DNA of 64,000 bases from CAITWF01 sp038231575 (GTDB lineage: Bacteria; Verrucomicrobiota; Verrucomicrobiia; Opitutales; Opitutaceae): assembly GCA_038231575.1 (NCBI GenBank), contig JBBRLB010000012.1, forward strand, positions 1-64,000, in the 5' to 3' direction. The position numbers were made by a program, and so were the translations under genes. This document shows, piece by piece, positions 1 to 8,777 of the stretch; the stretch's first letter is position 1; each line of letters opens with the position of its first letter. A model generated the notes under the pieces. It did not search any database, was not told where the DNA came from, and worked only from the letters and a program-made list of their open reading frames with translations.

Positions 1-867
1 CGGGGCACCGAGCCCGGAAAAATCACCCTGAAGGCGGGCCCGCATGCGTTTCGCTTCGACGATCTGCACGGTTCCAATGGGCGCCCCACGCTCGATCTCC
101 TCGTCGAGGGCCCGGGCCTGGCGTCGCGCTCCCTGATGGCCAATGAAGCGACCCGCCCGCCGCGCGCCCCGCGATCCGCCGCCGGCACGATCAAAATCGA
201 TCCGGCCGACAACCGCGTGCGGCTGCAGCGTAGCTTCATTCCGTTCGAGCCGAAGAAGCGGCTCTACGGCATCAACGTCGGTTCGCCGACCGGCGTGAAC
301 TACAGCTACGATCTCGAGACCGGCACGGTGCTGCGCGCGTGGCGCGGCGGATTTCTCGACGCGTGGGAGCTGTGGCATGAGCGCGCGGAGAACCAGCTCG
401 CGATTCCCACCGGCCCGAGCCTCACGTTCGGCGGCAAGCCCACGGTGGCGCTGATCGAGTTTCCGCTCACCGGCGGTTGGCCCGAGACGGCCGACGCGAT
501 GCAGTCGTCGCAAGGCTACACGCTCGAGGCCGACGGCCAGCCCGTGTTTCTCTCGAAACTTTCCGACCTCACCATCCGCGATCGCGTCGCGCCGATGGTC
601 GAAGGTTCCGGCCTCACGCGCACGCTCACGATCGGTGGCGAGTTGAACAGTTGGTCGACGTGGGTGCTCCTCGCCGAGGCCGACATCATCACCCCGCAAC
701 CCGGCGGCACCGGCTGGATCGTCGGTGATCGCGAATGGTATCTCGACTGGCCGAGCGCCGCTTCCTTCACGCCGGTCATCCATACGCGCAACGGCAAGCA
801 ACAGCTCGTGATCCGGATCACGAAGCCGTCGCTCGGCGCCCCGATCAGTTACTCCCTCGTCTGGTAA
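1..867 (+). CDS. 3' part of an extracytoplasmic protein, possible PA14-like segment
   Basis: The reading frame is already open at base 1, so the true start lies outside the window. The internal ATG at 136 is not needed as a start. The first ~45 residues (ITLKAGPHAFRFDD, then LDLLVEGPGL) resemble the end of a PA14-type beta domain, where a glycine-histidine strand is followed by a 'gPG' turn. The remaining ~240 residues are beta-rich with many Trp, Tyr and Gly, and end in ISYSLVW, as in secreted beta-sandwich proteins. The stop lies 9 bp before the ATG of the azurin-fused propeller gene, so the two are probably one operon. No catalytic motif is recognised. A large DUF6797-type secreted protein is possible but unverified. 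Confidence 0.6.
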   Translation, partial: RGTEPGKITLKAGPHAFRFDDLHGSNGRPTLDLLVEGPGLASRSLMANEATRPPRAPRSAAGTIKIDPADNRVRLQRSFIPFEPKKRLYGINVGSPTGVNYSYDLETGTVLRAWRGGFLDAWELWHERAENQLAIPTGPSLTFGGKPTVALIEFPLTGGWPETADAMQSSQGYTLEADGQPVFLSKLSDLTIRDRVAPMVEGSGLTRTLTIGGELNSWSTWVLLAEADIITPQPGGTGWIVGDREWYLDWPSAASFTPVIHTRNGKQQLVIRITKPSLGAPISYSLVW

Positions 868-876
868 CGCCACGTG

Positions 877-2892
877 ATGAAACGCTTTCTTCTACCCACT
901 CTCTCCTGCCTCGCGGCGACCGCTTCCGTTTTTGCGCAGGTCAACAATCCTTCCGCCGCCGAGCGCTTCGCCAAGCCCTCGAACGATCTCGTCGCGCGCG
1001 AGGGGAAATATTACGCCCGCACGCCGCTGCCGGTGCCCGACGACATCGTGCTCGAGACGAGTGGCATCCTCGCGCTGCCCGGCAGGCGACTGATCGTCAC
1101 CACGCGCCGCGGCGAAGTTTGGATCATCGACGGCGCCTACGATGCGATGCCGAAGCCGAAGTTCACCCTCTTCGCCTCCGGCCTGCACGAGCCGCTCGGG
1201 ATCATCGCCGCGCCAAAGGGCGGTTACTACATCGCCCAGCGCGAAGAACTGACGCGCGTGGCCGACACCGACGGCGACGGCCATGCCGATCTGTTCGAGA
1301 CAATCTGCAAGCTGCCGATCTCGGGCGCCTATCACGAATACGCGTTCGGGCCCGTGATGGCGCCGAACGGAAATTTGCGCCTCACGTTGAATGTCGCGTT
1401 TGGCGGCGCCACACAGGCGCCCGCGCCATGGCGCGGCTGGATGGTTGAGATCACCCCCGACGGACAAATGATTCCGATCGCAGCGGGGTTGCGTTCGCCG
1501 TGCGGATTCACCCTTACGTCGCAAGGTATCTGGCTTTACGCGGAAAATCAGGGCGAGTGGGCGGGATCGGGCCGCGTGACGGAAGTTCAGCCCGGCGATT
1601 TCATGGGCCATCCGGCCGGTCTCGCGTGGAGCAAGCTCGCCGGCTCGACCGTGAAGCTGCGGCCCGAGGATATTAAGGATTTTGAAAAGCCCTATGTTGA
1701 AGTCGCGAAGACCCTGCCCGGCCTGAAACTGCCGACGGTCTGGCTCCCGCACACGATTCTCGGCATCTCGAATTCTGGAATCACGGAGGACACGACGGGC
1801 GGAAAGTTCGGGCCGTTCGCCGGACAATTTTTCGTCGCCGATCAGGGCCAGAGCAAAGTCGATCGCTTCACCCTCGAGAAAGTGAAGGGCGTGTGGCAGG
1901 GCGCGGCGTTTGCGTTTCGCGAAGGTTTCGACTGCGGCATCATTCGGATCAATTTCGGCGAGGACGGATCGATGTTCGCCGGCGAGACGGCGCGCGGCTG
2001 GGGTTCGGTCGGTCCGAGCCAACAGGGCCTCGAACGGCTGTCGTGGACCGGCGAAGTGCCGTTCGAAATCAAGGAAGTGCACGCGCAGCCGGACGGCTTC
2101 GTGCTCACGTTCACGTCGCCGGTCGATCGTGCGACCGCGGAAAACCCCGCGAGCTACTCGATCGCCGGCTTCACCTATCTTTATCACAAGACCTACGGCA
2201 GCGCGCCGGTGAACCGCATGAGTTGTCCGATCAAGAAAGTCGTCGTCGCGGCCGACGGCCTCAGCGTGCGGATCGCGAACTCGTGTCTCCGCGAGGGCTA
2301 CATCCACGAGATCAAAGTCGCCGGCCTGCGTTCCGCCCATGGCGCCGAGCCGATCCTCCACCCCACCGCCTACTACACGCTCAACCAAATTCCCGACGGC
2401 GATCGCATCATTCCTCTCGATCCGGCCGATGCGGAGCTCTGCAAGGCGCCGGTGCCAGTCGTGGCGAACTCCAACACCAAAAAGCATCCGAACAAGGTCC
2501 CCGCGGACTGGTCGGGCGACGATGGCGACGTCACGCTTCTCCTCGGCACGCAGCCCGGCCTGAAATTCGACAAGACCGAGCTCACCGCCAAGGCCGGCGC
2601 GCATGTGCGCCTCGTTTTCCAAAACAGCGACGACATGCTGCACAACTTCGTGCTCTGCGCGCCCGGCAAGGGCCAGGCCGTCGGCACCATGACCTTCGGC
2701 CTCGACGGCGCGGAAAAGAACTATGTGCCCGACTCCGCCGACGTGCTCTTCCACACCGCGCTCACGCAACCCGGCGCGAGCGACACGATTTTCTTCACTG
2801 TCCCGACACGCCCAGGCGACTATGACTACATCTGCAGCTTCCCCGGCCACTCGCTGCTGATGAAGGGCGTGCTGCACGTGACGGCGAAGTAA
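877..2892 (+). CDS. Secreted beta-propeller protein with C-terminal azurin/plastocyanin copper domain
   Basis: About 671 aa. An in-frame GTG sits directly before the ATG at 877; the ATG is preferred because it opens a typical signal peptide (MKRFLLPTLSCLAATASVFAQ). Residues ~40-400 read as a sugar-dehydrogenase/NHL-like propeller (GIIAAPKGGYYI, DTDGDGHADL). The last ~110 residues form a cupredoxin. Type-1 copper ligands are visible as H589 (MLHNFVL), C653 and H658 (ICSFPGH) and M662. Comparable fusions are common in Verrucomicrobia and Planctomycetes, where an electron-transfer role is presumed but rarely shown. It probably acts in the periplasm, passing electrons from a dehydrogenase-type domain to copper. 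Substrate unknown. It follows the truncated gene by 9 bp. Confidence 0.8.
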   Translation: MKRFLLPTLSCLAATASVFAQVNNPSAAERFAKPSNDLVAREGKYYARTPLPVPDDIVLETSGILALPGRRLIVTTRRGEVWIIDGAYDAMPKPKFTLFASGLHEPLGIIAAPKGGYYIAQREELTRVADTDGDGHADLFETICKLPISGAYHEYAFGPVMAPNGNLRLTLNVAFGGATQAPAPWRGWMVEITPDGQMIPIAAGLRSPCGFTLTSQGIWLYAENQGEWAGSGRVTEVQPGDFMGHPAGLAWSKLAGSTVKLRPEDIKDFEKPYVEVAKTLPGLKLPTVWLPHTILGISNSGITEDTTGGKFGPFAGQFFVADQGQSKVDRFTLEKVKGVWQGAAFAFREGFDCGIIRINFGEDGSMFAGETARGWGSVGPSQQGLERLSWTGEVPFEIKEVHAQPDGFVLTFTSPVDRATAENPASYSIAGFTYLYHKTYGSAPVNRMSCPIKKVVVAADGLSVRIANSCLREGYIHEIKVAGLRSAHGAEPILHPTAYYTLNQIPDGDRIIPLDPADAELCKAPVPVVANSNTKKHPNKVPADWSGDDGDVTLLLGTQPGLKFDKTELTAKAGAHVRLVFQNSDDMLHNFVLCAPGKGQAVGTMTFGLDGAEKNYVPDSADVLFHTALTQPGASDTIFFTVPTRPGDYDYICSFPGHSLLMKGVLHVTAK

Positions 2893-2939
2893 GCGCCGGC
2901 GCGCAGTCGAACAGGAGTTCGCGGGCTCCCGTTTCTCTC

Positions 2940-4430
2940 ATGCCTTCAGCCCCTCCCGATGTCGTCCTCATTGGCGGCGGCGTCATGTCCGCGCACGTTG
3001 GAGCGATGCTCAAGCGACTCGATCCGCGGCTCGCGATCGAGGTCTATGAAGCCGCACCGGAACTCGCCGGCGAAAGCTCTGACGGCTGGAACAACGCCGG
3101 CACCGGCCACGCCGGGCTTTGCGAACTCAACTACACGCCGCCACCGACTGTCGCCGGCGCGCCGGTCGATGTCACGAAGGCCGTGGAAATTTTTTCCCGC
3201 TTCGAGCAGTCGCGCCAGTTCTGGAGTTACGCCGTCGCGCACGGGCTGGCGCCGCGGCCGGCGGAGTGGATCCGGGCGGTGCCGCACCTGAGCTTTGCGC
3301 GCGGCGCGGCAGCCGTGGATTTTCTCCGCGCCCGCCATGCCGCGCTGGTCAAGCATCCGTTTTTCCGCGCGATGGAATTCACGGCGGAGCGCGCGGTGCT
3401 CCGCCGCTGGGCTCCGCTCCTCGTCGAGGGTCGCGCCGGCCAAGAACCGATCGCCGCCACCAAGATCGACGCGGGCACCGATGTGAATTTCGGCGAACTT
3501 TCGCGCTCGCTCCTCGCGTGGCTCGGCGCGCAGGAGGGTTGCCGCGTTGTCACCGGGCACCGCGTCGCGCAGTTGCGCCGCGCCGATGCGGGCTGGGAAC
3601 TCGTCGTGCGCCACACCGCGTCGGCCGAAGCACGGCCCGTGCGCGCGCGTTTCGTTTTCATCGGCGCGGGCGGCGGCACGATCCCGCTGCTCCAGGCCGC
3701 GGACCTCCCCGTCGCGCGCGGACTCGCCGCCTTCCCCATCGCTGGGCAGTGGTTGGTTTGCGATAACCCCGCGGTCGTCGCACGCCATTTTGGCAAAGTC
3801 TACGGGCCGCCGCCGCCCGATTCCGGCGCGCTCGGCGGACCGCATCTCGATGTCCGTCACCTCCACGGGAAACGCGTGCTCCTCTTCGGTCCCTTCGCCA
3901 CGTGGACGACAAAGTTCCTTCACCGCACCGGGCGCGTCAGCGATCTGCCGTGTTCAATTCGTGCCGATAACGTCGGCACGCTCCTCCGCACCGGCGTGCA
4001 CAACCACGTTCTCACGCGTTTCCTCGTGTCGCAGGCGTTGCAAAGCATGGATGACCGCGTGTGCGCGCTGCGCGAATTCTATCCGGAGGCGCGCGCGGCC
4101 GACTGGCGGCTCGTCGATGCCGGCATCCGCGTGCAAGCACTGAAAAAAGCCGACGCCGGCCGGCTGTATTTCGGCACCGAAGTCGTCACCGCGCCGGACA
4201 ACACGCTCGCCGCGCTGCTCGGCGCGTCGCCCGGCGCGTCGGTCTCGGCCAACATTGCTCTGCAGATCATTCAAAAATGTTTCCCCGAAAAACTCCGCTC
4301 GCCCGAAGGCGATGCACGGATGAAGGAAATGCTGCCGACGTTCGACACCGATCTCGGCCAAACCGCCGCCGACTACACGCGCCGCTCGGCCGAAATCGAC
4401 GCGCTGCTGCAGTTGCGATCGAGCCCCTGA
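2940..4430 (+). CDS. mqo: Malate:quinone oxidoreductase
   Basis: 496 aa, the usual length for Mqo (~490-500). It oxidises L-malate to oxaloacetate and passes electrons to the quinone pool through FAD, serving the TCA cycle as a peripheral membrane enzyme. The N-terminus has the FAD-binding strand DVVLIGGGVMSA (residues 7-18). It is followed by the family signature around ELAGESSDGWNNAGTGHAGL, then ELNYTP; the C-terminal half carries VSANIALQII and FPEKL. The ATG at 2940 places the Rossmann glycines at the expected distance. It stands alone, 47 bp after the azurin-fusion gene. The A/T runs and short inverted repeats in 4440-4500 may end transcription but form no strong terminator. Confidence 0.93.
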   Translation: MPSAPPDVVLIGGGVMSAHVGAMLKRLDPRLAIEVYEAAPELAGESSDGWNNAGTGHAGLCELNYTPPPTVAGAPVDVTKAVEIFSRFEQSRQFWSYAVAHGLAPRPAEWIRAVPHLSFARGAAAVDFLRARHAALVKHPFFRAMEFTAERAVLRRWAPLLVEGRAGQEPIAATKIDAGTDVNFGELSRSLLAWLGAQEGCRVVTGHRVAQLRRADAGWELVVRHTASAEARPVRARFVFIGAGGGTIPLLQAADLPVARGLAAFPIAGQWLVCDNPAVVARHFGKVYGPPPPDSGALGGPHLDVRHLHGKRVLLFGPFATWTTKFLHRTGRVSDLPCSIRADNVGTLLRTGVHNHVLTRFLVSQALQSMDDRVCALREFYPEARAADWRLVDAGIRVQALKKADAGRLYFGTEVVTAPDNTLAALLGASPGASVSANIALQIIQKCFPEKLRSPEGDARMKEMLPTFDTDLGQTAADYTRRSAEIDALLQLRSSP

Positions 4431-4513
4431 GGAGAGAGCCGCCAACGGCGCCAAAAAAAGGAGCGGTTCCTTTCTGACTCCTCTCACGCTTTTTTGCGGC
4501 CAAACCTTAAACC

Positions 4514-4660
4514 TTACTTCAATGACGTCATGTCGATCACGAAGCGGTATTCACGTCGCTCTTCAGCATGCGCTCGTAGGCTTCGTTAATCCGATCCATG
4601 CGGATCATTTCGATGTCGGACGTGATGTTGGGCTCGCCGCGGAATAAGCTTTGACGGAGC
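4514..4660 (-). pseudogene. C-terminal remnant of a zinc-type alcohol dehydrogenase (YahK/CAD-like)
   Basis: The minus strand reads NITSDIEMIRMDRINEAYER then MLKSDV, the conserved end of NADP-dependent cinnamyl-alcohol/YahK-type dehydrogenases, which usually finish SDVRYRFVID. The frame is then lost. Skipping one base after GAC-GT restores EYRFVIDMTSLK and a stop at 4514-4516. This is what a single-base deletion in the last 15 codons would produce. Upstream of ~4660 only scraps remain (FRGEP where FCGEH is typical), so most of the ~350-aa gene is gone. It lies directly downstream of the cupin gene on the same strand, with which it may once have been co-transcribed. Confidence 0.72.
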
Positions 4661-4733
4661 AGGCGCGTGGTTTGGACATGAGAGTGAACAGTGAGCTGAT
4701 CGCCCGTGGTGCCGGATGGGGTGCGGCGCAAGG

Positions 4734-5129
4734 TCAGGCGCCGTATTGTGCGTCGGAAACTTTTTCCAGCCAGTCGACGGCCTTCCCGTTGAGAGATGGT
4801 TGAATGGCGATGTGGGTCATCGCCGTGGTCGGCGCCGCGCCGTGCCAGTGCTTTTCATGCGGCACGAAGCTGACGACATCGCCCGGGCGGATTTCCTCGA
4901 TGGGTCCGCCCTCGCGTTGCGCTCGACCGCAGCCGGCGGTCACGATCAGTATTTGCCCGAGCGGATGCGTGTGCCACGCGGTGCGCGCACCGGGCTCGAA
5001 GGTGACGGCGTTGCCCGCCGTGCGTGCCGGCTCGGCGGCGGGAAACAGCGGATCGATGCGGACAGTCCCGGTGAACCAGTCAACGGGACCTTTGGCGGAG
5101 GGTTGGGAACCGGCGCGTTTAATTTCCAT
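4734..5129 (-). CDS. Small single-domain cupin protein
   Basis: 131 aa. A single cupin barrel. Motif 1 is present as WHTHPLGQILIVTAGCG with metal ligands H53, H55 and Q59, and motif 2 as RPGDVVSFVPHEKHWHGA with H94. This layout matches cupins related to (R)-mandelonitrile lyase and those encoded beside carboxymuconolactone decarboxylases or oxidoreductases. The ligands suggest a bound metal, but the reaction cannot be deduced. The ATG at 5129 gives the usual N-terminus (MEIKRAG). A decayed alcohol dehydrogenase lies directly downstream, so the original partner enzyme may be lost. Cytoplasmic; no signal peptide. Confidence 0.82.
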   Translation of the reverse strand: MEIKRAGSQPSAKGPVDWFTGTVRIDPLFPAAEPARTAGNAVTFEPGARTAWHTHPLGQILIVTAGCGRAQREGGPIEEIRPGDVVSFVPHEKHWHGAAPTTAMTHIAIQPSLNGKAVDWLEKVSDAQYGA

Positions 5130-5299
5130 GGGAGAGAGTCTGATTGAGTTAACGATTTTCGCCAGTGCTCACCGACCGACCGATTTTTGCAGATCGGCTA
5201 CCGCCGGGAGCGGTCACGAAACGGCCGCGGCCGTTCCGTGCAATCGCTGGGTCACGCGACCGTGACGACGGCGTTGCGCCGGGAACCGCTATGGTCATT

Positions 5300-5328
5300 T
5301 TATCCATCATTGTTCCATGATTATCCAT
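5300..5328 (+). promoter_or_regulatory. Phased direct repeat TTATCCAT upstream of the TonB receptor
   Basis: TTATCCAT occurs at 5300-5307 and again at 5321-5328, a spacing of 21 bp, or two helical turns. Between them is the inverted repeat ATCAT-n6-ATGAT. The stretch is markedly A/T-rich against its GC-rich surroundings and sits ~93 bp before the start codon at 5421. This is the sort of layout bound by AraC-type activators. No such regulator is next to it, and no confident -10/-35 pair could be picked. The rest of the 291-bp gap shows nothing else recognisable. Confidence 0.4.
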
Positions 5329-5420
5329 TCCGGCCCATGGGGAAAAGACCTAGATTGGGGGAGCGTCCTCCACCCTAGCTTCCGGCCAATATTCTACAGG
5401 CCGGCTTCCCCTCACCCCGT

Positions 5421-8400
5421 ATGAACTTCGTTCGACTGCTGCTTCGTCTGGTTTTCGTGGCCGGCCTCCTGCTCGCCACCGGCCTCCGCGCCCAATCTGC
5501 CACCGGCACGATCGAAGGCCGAGTGCAAAACTCCGTCACCGGCGATTATCTCAACAACGCCCGCGTCAGCATCGTGGGGTCCAATCTCGCCGTGTTCGCG
5601 GATGAGGGCGGATTTTTTCGGCTCGCCGGTGTGCCAAGCGGCAACGTAACGGTGCGCGCCACCTTCAACGGACTCGACGCGCGCGACGTCACCGTAAAGG
5701 TCGACGCAAGCCAGACCGCGACCCAGGACATCAAGCTCACGAGCAAGTCGCTCTACGGCGACACCGCTGAGACCGTGAAGCTCGACGCGTTCGTTGTGCA
5801 GTCCACCAAAGAGACCAACGCCTCGGCCATCGCGGTGAACGAGCAGCGCGTGGCGCTCGGCCAGAAGAGCGTAATTTCCGCCGATCAGTTCGGCACCATC
5901 CCGGATTCGAATCCCGGCGAGCTGATGAAGTGGCTGCCCGGCGTCAGCGTGGAATATTTCGCGAACAATATCGTGGGCGTCAGCGTGCGCGGCCTCGACG
6001 CGGTGAACACCGAGATCCGTTTCGATAACATGCCGGTCGCTTCCGCCTCTACCGCCACGCTCGGCACGAGTTCGCGCGACCGCAACTTTGAGATGATGGG
6101 CGCGTCCGCGGCCGACGTTGCGCGCGTGGAAATTCGAAAATTGCGCACGCCGGAGGACAGTTCCAACGCCATCGGCGGTTCGATCAACATGGTGCGGCGC
6201 TCGGCCTTCGAGGCCGCTCGGCGGCGCTTCACCTACAACGCCCTGTTCACGACCGATAGCGAGTCGTTTGGCCTTGGTTCGCGCGCCGGCATCCGCGACA
6301 CCAAGCTCCCCGGCTGGCGTCCGAATTTCAAAGTCACCTGGACCGATCCCGTTTCGAAAACGTTCGGCTACGCGATCACAGTGAACCACAACGACGTTCT
6401 CACGCGGGTCCACTGGTCGTTCCCCACCGTCGGCTTCGGCAACGCCGACCAAGCGGTCGCCGCGAAGGCGCGGCTCGACGCCGGCAAACCGCTCTCGACC
6501 ATCAGCGTCTACAACCCGCAAGCCACTACCGAGGGGCTGCACGACAATCCCAAGCAGGACATCAGCGACGGCGCCTCGGTCAAATTGGACTGGCGCCCGA
6601 CGCACGAACTCAAGCTCTCCTACTCGCTCAGCGGCGGGCGCTATCGCGAGCGCGCCGGCGACGACGTGCGCTACACTTGGAACACTGGCGCGCAAAGCAC
6701 CGCGGTCACCCCCGCCGTCCTCGACACCCCGATCGGATCGCCCGGCACGAACAACGAGCACAACGCTTATGGCAATCTCGGCGGCGGCTCCATCCGCTAC
6801 GATTTGCGCGAAGCCTGGCGCAACGGCATCAAGGACTCGCTGACCAATGTGTTGGACGCTGAATGGCGGCACGGCAGCTGGACCCTCAACGCTTCGACGT
6901 CCCTTTCGATGGCCAAGCATGTCTTCCGCGACACCGACGACGGATTCTTCGGCAGCCCGATGCTCAACGGCAGCACGATCCCGATCACCGGCCTCGGCAC
7001 CGGCACCGCCTCGAAGCAGCTCGTCACCGTCAACCTCCTCGACAACGGCGCCAAATTCAACGCCAGCACGATCAAGACCTACGGCTTTACCCCTGGTCAA
7101 ACCGCGGTCGGCCCGGAAGTGAACTGGCAGGATCTGAAGAACGTGACGATCGGCGGCGCCGTCTCGCGGCCGGGCCACAGCGCCGAGACCATCGGCGCGC
7201 TCCGCCTTCGCGCGAAACGCAATTTCTTGTTCGCCGGCAATCCGTTCGCGATCCGGGTCGGCTACGACTTCGACGAACTCTACCGCAACGTGCAGAGCTA
7301 CGACGCGAAGATGTGGACGTTCGTCGGGGCCGACCACGTCGCGCAGACCGCGGACGACAACGCCGCCCAGATCGCCGCGGTCAATGTCCCGGCAGTGCGG
7401 GACAGCTATTACAATTTTCCGGCGGTCCCGCGGGTCAGCATGCGCCGGCTCTACGATCTCTACGTCGCGCATGCCGACTGGTTTCAATATCGCGACGCGG
7501 AGTCCTACCGCTTCAGCACTACCGAACCCTACGAGGTCAACGAGCGCACTTACGCGCCGTGGGTGGAGTTCAGCGGCGGGCTGTTCAGCAATCGCTTCAC
7601 GTATTCCGGCGGCTTGCGCTACGAAAAGGCCGAGGCCTCGGGCGTGGGCAATCTCGACCGCGGAGTAAAATACGTCACCAGCCTCGGCCTCGTCGACCAG
7701 ACGATGGCCGGCAATCTCGCGCGCTACGTCCGCAAGGGCGCGCACGGCTCCGGCAAGAACGATGGCTACTTCCCCAGCCTGCAGCTCAACTACAATCTCC
7801 GCGAAAACCTAATCCTTCGCGCCGGCTTCGCGCAGACGCAGGCGAAAAATCGCTTCGGCCGATCGATCATCCCGAGTTCGACGTTCGACTATAACCCGCC
7901 CACCACCGGCACGTTTTCCGGGATCGCGCTCGGCGTCGTGAATCGCCCCAACACCGCGCTCAAGCCGTGGACGGCAAACAACTACGAGGCGCACCTCGAA
8001 TACTACACGCCGCAAGGCGGCGTCATCAGCATCGGCGGCTTCGTCAAGGACATCAGAAATGTCCAGGTGCAGCAGACCGTGTTGCTCGATACGCCGGAGA
8101 AGCTCGCCGCGCTCGATCTCGAGCCGACGTTCAGGAACTTTCAGGCGACGACCTGGCTCAATCAGGGCATCGGCCAGATCAACGGCGAGGAACTCGAGGT
8201 CCGCCAGCCACTCGATCGCTGGGTGCCCGATCTCGCGCGCGGCTTCGTCTTCACCGGCAGCTACAACCACAATCATCTCGCGCGCTTCAACTATGCGAAC
8301 GGCAACATCGCCACGGATTTCCAGAACTTCTACGAGAACCAGCTCAAGGGCTCGCTCGGCTACCATCGGGGAAAATATGCGTTCAATGTCGGCGTGATCC

Positions 8401-8678
8401 GTTACGGCCGCGTTTATCGCCAGCGCGACGACATCGCGGCCTCGGCCACCGCCCCGGCGATTCGCGGTGATCGTTTTTATCCGGACTACACGACCCTGGA
8501 CTTCAACGTCGAGTATAGCATCACGCGCTCGACCAAACTCTTCTTCTCGGGTCGCGACATCACCAACGCGCAGAAGATGCGCTACCGCGTGCTCACCGGC
8601 GCGCCGTCGTGGAGCCACTTCCAAATCGCCAACAACCTCGGCATGACCTTCACCGGCGGCGTCACCGGCTCGTTCTGA
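5421..8678 (+). CDS. TonB-dependent receptor with N-terminal carboxypeptidase-regulatory-like domain
   Basis: 1085 aa outer-membrane receptor. A signal peptide (LLLRLVFVAGLLLATGLRAQ) is followed at residues ~27-105 by a carboxypeptidase-regulatory-like domain (GTIEGRVQNSVTGDYLNNAR then VSIVGSN). The plug comes next (PGELMKWLPGVSVEYF, VSVRGLDAVNTEIRFDNMP), then a long 22-strand barrel ending in GVTGSF with the terminal Phe needed for Bam assembly. Receptors of this size in Bacteroidetes and Opitutaceae usually import glycans or oligosaccharides rather than siderophores. No SusD-like partner follows. A strong terminator immediately downstream makes it monocistronic. The ligand cannot be told from sequence. 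Confidence 0.9.
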   Translation: MNFVRLLLRLVFVAGLLLATGLRAQSATGTIEGRVQNSVTGDYLNNARVSIVGSNLAVFADEGGFFRLAGVPSGNVTVRATFNGLDARDVTVKVDASQTATQDIKLTSKSLYGDTAETVKLDAFVVQSTKETNASAIAVNEQRVALGQKSVISADQFGTIPDSNPGELMKWLPGVSVEYFANNIVGVSVRGLDAVNTEIRFDNMPVASASTATLGTSSRDRNFEMMGASAADVARVEIRKLRTPEDSSNAIGGSINMVRRSAFEAARRRFTYNALFTTDSESFGLGSRAGIRDTKLPGWRPNFKVTWTDPVSKTFGYAITVNHNDVLTRVHWSFPTVGFGNADQAVAAKARLDAGKPLSTISVYNPQATTEGLHDNPKQDISDGASVKLDWRPTHELKLSYSLSGGRYRERAGDDVRYTWNTGAQSTAVTPAVLDTPIGSPGTNNEHNAYGNLGGGSIRYDLREAWRNGIKDSLTNVLDAEWRHGSWTLNASTSLSMAKHVFRDTDDGFFGSPMLNGSTIPITGLGTGTASKQLVTVNLLDNGAKFNASTIKTYGFTPGQTAVGPEVNWQDLKNVTIGGAVSRPGHSAETIGALRLRAKRNFLFAGNPFAIRVGYDFDELYRNVQSYDAKMWTFVGADHVAQTADDNAAQIAAVNVPAVRDSYYNFPAVPRVSMRRLYDLYVAHADWFQYRDAESYRFSTTEPYEVNERTYAPWVEFSGGLFSNRFTYSGGLRYEKAEASGVGNLDRGVKYVTSLGLVDQTMAGNLARYVRKGAHGSGKNDGYFPSLQLNYNLRENLILRAGFAQTQAKNRFGRSIIPSSTFDYNPPTTGTFSGIALGVVNRPNTALKPWTANNYEAHLEYYTPQGGVISIGGFVKDIRNVQVQQTVLLDTPEKLAALDLEPTFRNFQATTWLNQGIGQINGEELEVRQPLDRWVPDLARGFVFTGSYNHNHLARFNYANGNIATDFQNFYENQLKGSLGYHRGKYAFNVGVIRYGRVYRQRDDIAASATAPAIRGDRFYPDYTTLDFNVEYSITRSTKLFFSGRDITNAQKMRYRVLTGAPSWSHFQIANNLGMTFTGGVTGSF

Positions 8679-8701
8679 TTTGGGAGTAGTCAGGGGAGTT
8701 G

Positions 8702-8733
8702 AAGGCACGGCGATTTTTCGCCGCGCCTTTTTT
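8702..8733 (+). terminator. Rho-independent terminator after the first TonB receptor gene
   Basis: Left arm AAGGC-A-CGGCGA (8702-8713), loop TTTT, right arm TCGCCG-C-GCCTT (8718-8729), then a T-run to 8733. The stem has 11 pairs with one A-C mismatch. It begins 23 bp after the receptor stop codon, a textbook intrinsic terminator for the plus strand. Confidence 0.88.
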
Positions 8734-8777
8734 CCTGGCCGGACCGGGCGGCGCGGTGCCCTCCTCGCGCCTCGCCG

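Noticed and set aside
892..2877. 661-codon open frame on the minus strand
   Set aside because: It lies exactly antisense to the propeller-azurin gene. Its product is a run of Arg, Glu, Ala and Gly with no domain, a common artefact in GC-rich DNA.
4440..4500. Terminator after mqo
   Set aside because: Short inverted repeats and A/T runs are present, but no stem longer than six pairs with a proper T-run could be built.
5412..7745. 777-codon open frame on the minus strand
   Set aside because: Antisense to the TonB receptor, low-complexity, no motif. The receptor frame has a signal peptide, plug and barrel.
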